Assembly: GCA_947575935.1 (NCBI GenBank)
Contig: CANPPM010000191.1
Location: 1 to 5,596 of the forward strand
Length of the DNA: 5,596 nt
Reading direction: 5' to 3'
Source of the DNA: an uncultured Butyricicoccus sp.
GTDB lineage: Bacteria; Bacillota; Clostridia; Oscillospirales; Butyricicoccaceae
The notes below the pieces were generated by a model, which was not told the origin of the DNA, made no database searches, and saw nothing but the letters and a program-made list of their open reading frames with translations. How positions within the stretch are numbered: the first letter of the stretch is position 1; every line of letters starts with the position of its first letter. A program made the position numbers and the translations under genes. Positions 4,551 to 5,596 of the stretch are shown in pieces.

Positions 4551-5465
4551 CTACAGCTCCTTTGCAAGAATTTCTTCACGGCGTGCGAACAGATCGCCGT
4601 GAAGCAGCGCGTCGACCGCTTCCTGTTCCCCAATCCGGTCAATCATGGCGGCAAACCGCTCGCCCTTGCGGCCGCGGTCCCGGAAGAGGAGAATGGCTTT
4701 TTCGATCAGATCAAGCGCTTCCTCCTCGGTGTAGAGCCCGGGCAGAGCCGTGCCGTGCCGGGTAATTCGCCCCCACCGGCCCCCGATATAACACTTGTAG
4801 CGTACGTCAGAGGGGGTAACTGCCTGAAACGGACACTTCCCGATGCAGTAGCCGCAGTTGTTGCATACGTCCGTGTCACGGTCCATCTTGCCGCCCTTCA
4901 ACGTGCAGCAGGACATGCGGCAGTTTTTTTCGATTTGGCAGACCTTGCAACCGCGGCATAGTGCAGGATCAAACAGCGGCGGATGCTGGCCGACAATGCC
5001 AAAATCGTTCAGATCGGGTTTAATACAGTTGTTCGGACAGCCGCCGACTGCGATCTTAAACTTATGTGGCAGCCGGACGCTGCCCATACCGGTATAAAAG
5101 CGGTCGTGCACTTTTTTGGCGAGCGCCTGCGTGTCGTAGAAACCAAACACACAGGTCGTCCCTTTACAGGCAGTGACCGGGCGCACGCGCGCGCCCGTCC
5201 CGCCGGTTGTTAGACCGGCAGCCGCAAGCTCAGCCTTGACGGACTCGATGTCCTCATAGGGCACACCGACAATTTCTACGGTCAGACGGGTAGTAAAGGC
5301 GCAGCTGGTGTTATAACGTGCCGCAATATCGGCCACAACGCGCATCTGCTCGCCGGTCAGCGTACCGTTTTCTGTGATGACACGACAGTTAAAGCGTTCG
5401 GTGCCGCGGTTGAGCAAAAAGCCCTCTAGCTTGACACGCTGAATCTCCTGTTTGGTCAGTGCCAT
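4551..5465 (-). CDS. Siroheme/[4Fe-4S] sulfite-reductase-family protein with ferredoxin domain (AsrC/DsrA-like)
   Basis: A 304-residue, probably cytoplasmic redox protein. The N-terminal part (about 10-85) resembles the ferredoxin-like half-domain of nitrite/sulfite reductases. Siroheme-[4Fe-4S] ligands follow: Cys100 and Cys105 in ACKGTTCVFG, then Cys143 and Cys147 in GGCPNNCIKPDLND. A 2[4Fe-4S] ferredoxin insert follows: CRGCKVC (170-176) with Cys182/186/187, and CNNCGYCIGKCP (201-212). The C-terminal part closes the reductase fold. Members reduce sulfite, or possibly nitrite, using low-potential electrons; the first cysteine pair is spaced CX4C, whereas classic enzymes have CX5C. ATG at 5465 is chosen over TTG at 5474 because AGGAGG (5478-5483) is 12 bases from the ATG but only 3 from the TTG. 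No AsrA/AsrB-type partner lies in the window, so it may be monomeric or use a general ferredoxin. The substrate is not proven. Confidence 0.9.
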   Translation of the reverse strand: MALTKQEIQRVKLEGFLLNRGTERFNCRVITENGTLTGEQMRVVADIAARYNTSCAFTTRLTVEIVGVPYEDIESVKAELAAAGLTTGGTGARVRPVTACKGTTCVFGFYDTQALAKKVHDRFYTGMGSVRLPHKFKIAVGGCPNNCIKPDLNDFGIVGQHPPLFDPALCRGCKVCQIEKNCRMSCCTLKGGKMDRDTDVCNNCGYCIGKCPFQAVTPSDVRYKCYIGGRWGRITRHGTALPGLYTEEEALDLIEKAILLFRDRGRKGERFAAMIDRIGEQEAVDALLHGDLFARREEILAKEL

Positions 5466-5500
5466 TTTGTTCAAAGACCTCCTTTTTAACTTTCATCTTT

Positions 5501-5527
5501 TTTATAACAATCATCAGAATTGCTGAT
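5501..5527 (-). promoter_or_regulatory. Possible -10 and inverted repeat upstream of the siroheme reductase gene
   Basis: Minus strand TATAAA (5501-5506) lies about 36 bases before the ATG in an AT-rich stretch, but no good -35 is found 16-18 bases upstream. Directly upstream of it ATCAG (5513-5517) and CTGAT (5523-5527) form an inverted repeat with a 5-base spacer, which could bind an activator or repressor. Confidence 0.35.
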
Positions 5528-5530
5528 CGT

Positions 5531-5596
5531 TTACCGTGTGAACTGCGGGCCAGGCTCCCGGGGCAGATCTCTGCGGGTGTCCTCGAGACCGTTTTG
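5531..5596 (-). CDS. Possible C-terminal end of an unidentified upstream gene (partial)
   Basis: A minus-strand frame is open from the right edge to a TAA at 5531-5533, about 21 codons ending GPQFTR. The other two frames are also open over this stretch, so this may not be coding. The GC-rich composition, compared with the AT-rich promoter region that follows, is compatible with the end of a gene. No family can be named. Confidence 0.2.
   Translation of the reverse strand, partial: QNGLEDTRRDLPREPGPQFTR

Noticed and set aside
1..5596. CRISPR array, tRNA or rRNA genes, insertion sequence ends
   Set aside because: No regularly spaced repeats, no tRNA-like cloverleaf or conserved GGTTCGAATCC arm, and no transposase gene or terminal inverted repeats were found. 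The recombinase-like gene lacks a catalytic domain and is not a mobile element by itself.

Overview
The window looks like chromosomal DNA of a GC-rich anaerobic Firmicute, probably a gut clostridium of the Oscillospiraceae/Butyricicoccaceae type. This is inferred from strong AGGAGG-type ribosome binding sites, a biotin-dependent sodium-pump decarboxylase with separate subunits, an oxygen-sensitive siroheme/ferredoxin protein, and a classic hairpin-plus-T-run terminator. No taxonomic marker gene is present. All five convincing genes lie on the minus strand, so transcription runs from right to left.

From right to left: (1) 5466-5596 is the upstream region of the first gene and may hold the last codons of an unidentified gene. 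(2) 4551-5465 encodes a one-piece siroheme/[4Fe-4S] reductase-family protein carrying an inserted 2[4Fe-4S] ferredoxin domain (AsrC/DsrA-like). (3) 4163-4550 is a 388-base gap without a believable gene. It holds a weak terminator, a GC hairpin, a tandem operator-like repeat over a candidate promoter, and a perfect 20-bp palindrome. (4) 3734-4162 encodes a small DNA-binding protein that resembles the C-terminal third of a serine recombinase but has no catalytic domain. A strong intrinsic terminator follows it. (5) 2133-3518 encodes a neurotransmitter:sodium symporter (NSS/SLC6, LeuT fold) with its own promoter. (6) 1739-2132 is a 394-base gap with an extended -10 promoter and a long, hairpin-rich leader. 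(7) 356-1738 (oadA carboxyltransferase) and 20-355 (oadG-like) are directly joined (TAA-ATG), and a ribosome binding site at the left edge predicts that the operon continues outside the window.

The oad genes and the NSS gene can be read as two halves of a sodium circuit: the decarboxylase complex exports Na+, and the symporter spends the gradient on uptake, probably of amino acids. The siroheme protein would use low-potential electrons for sulfite reduction or a related reaction. The most unusual parts are the recombinase-derived protein with its elaborate palindromic upstream region, and the long structured oadA leader. Nothing here proves a new system; these two are the best candidates for follow-up.
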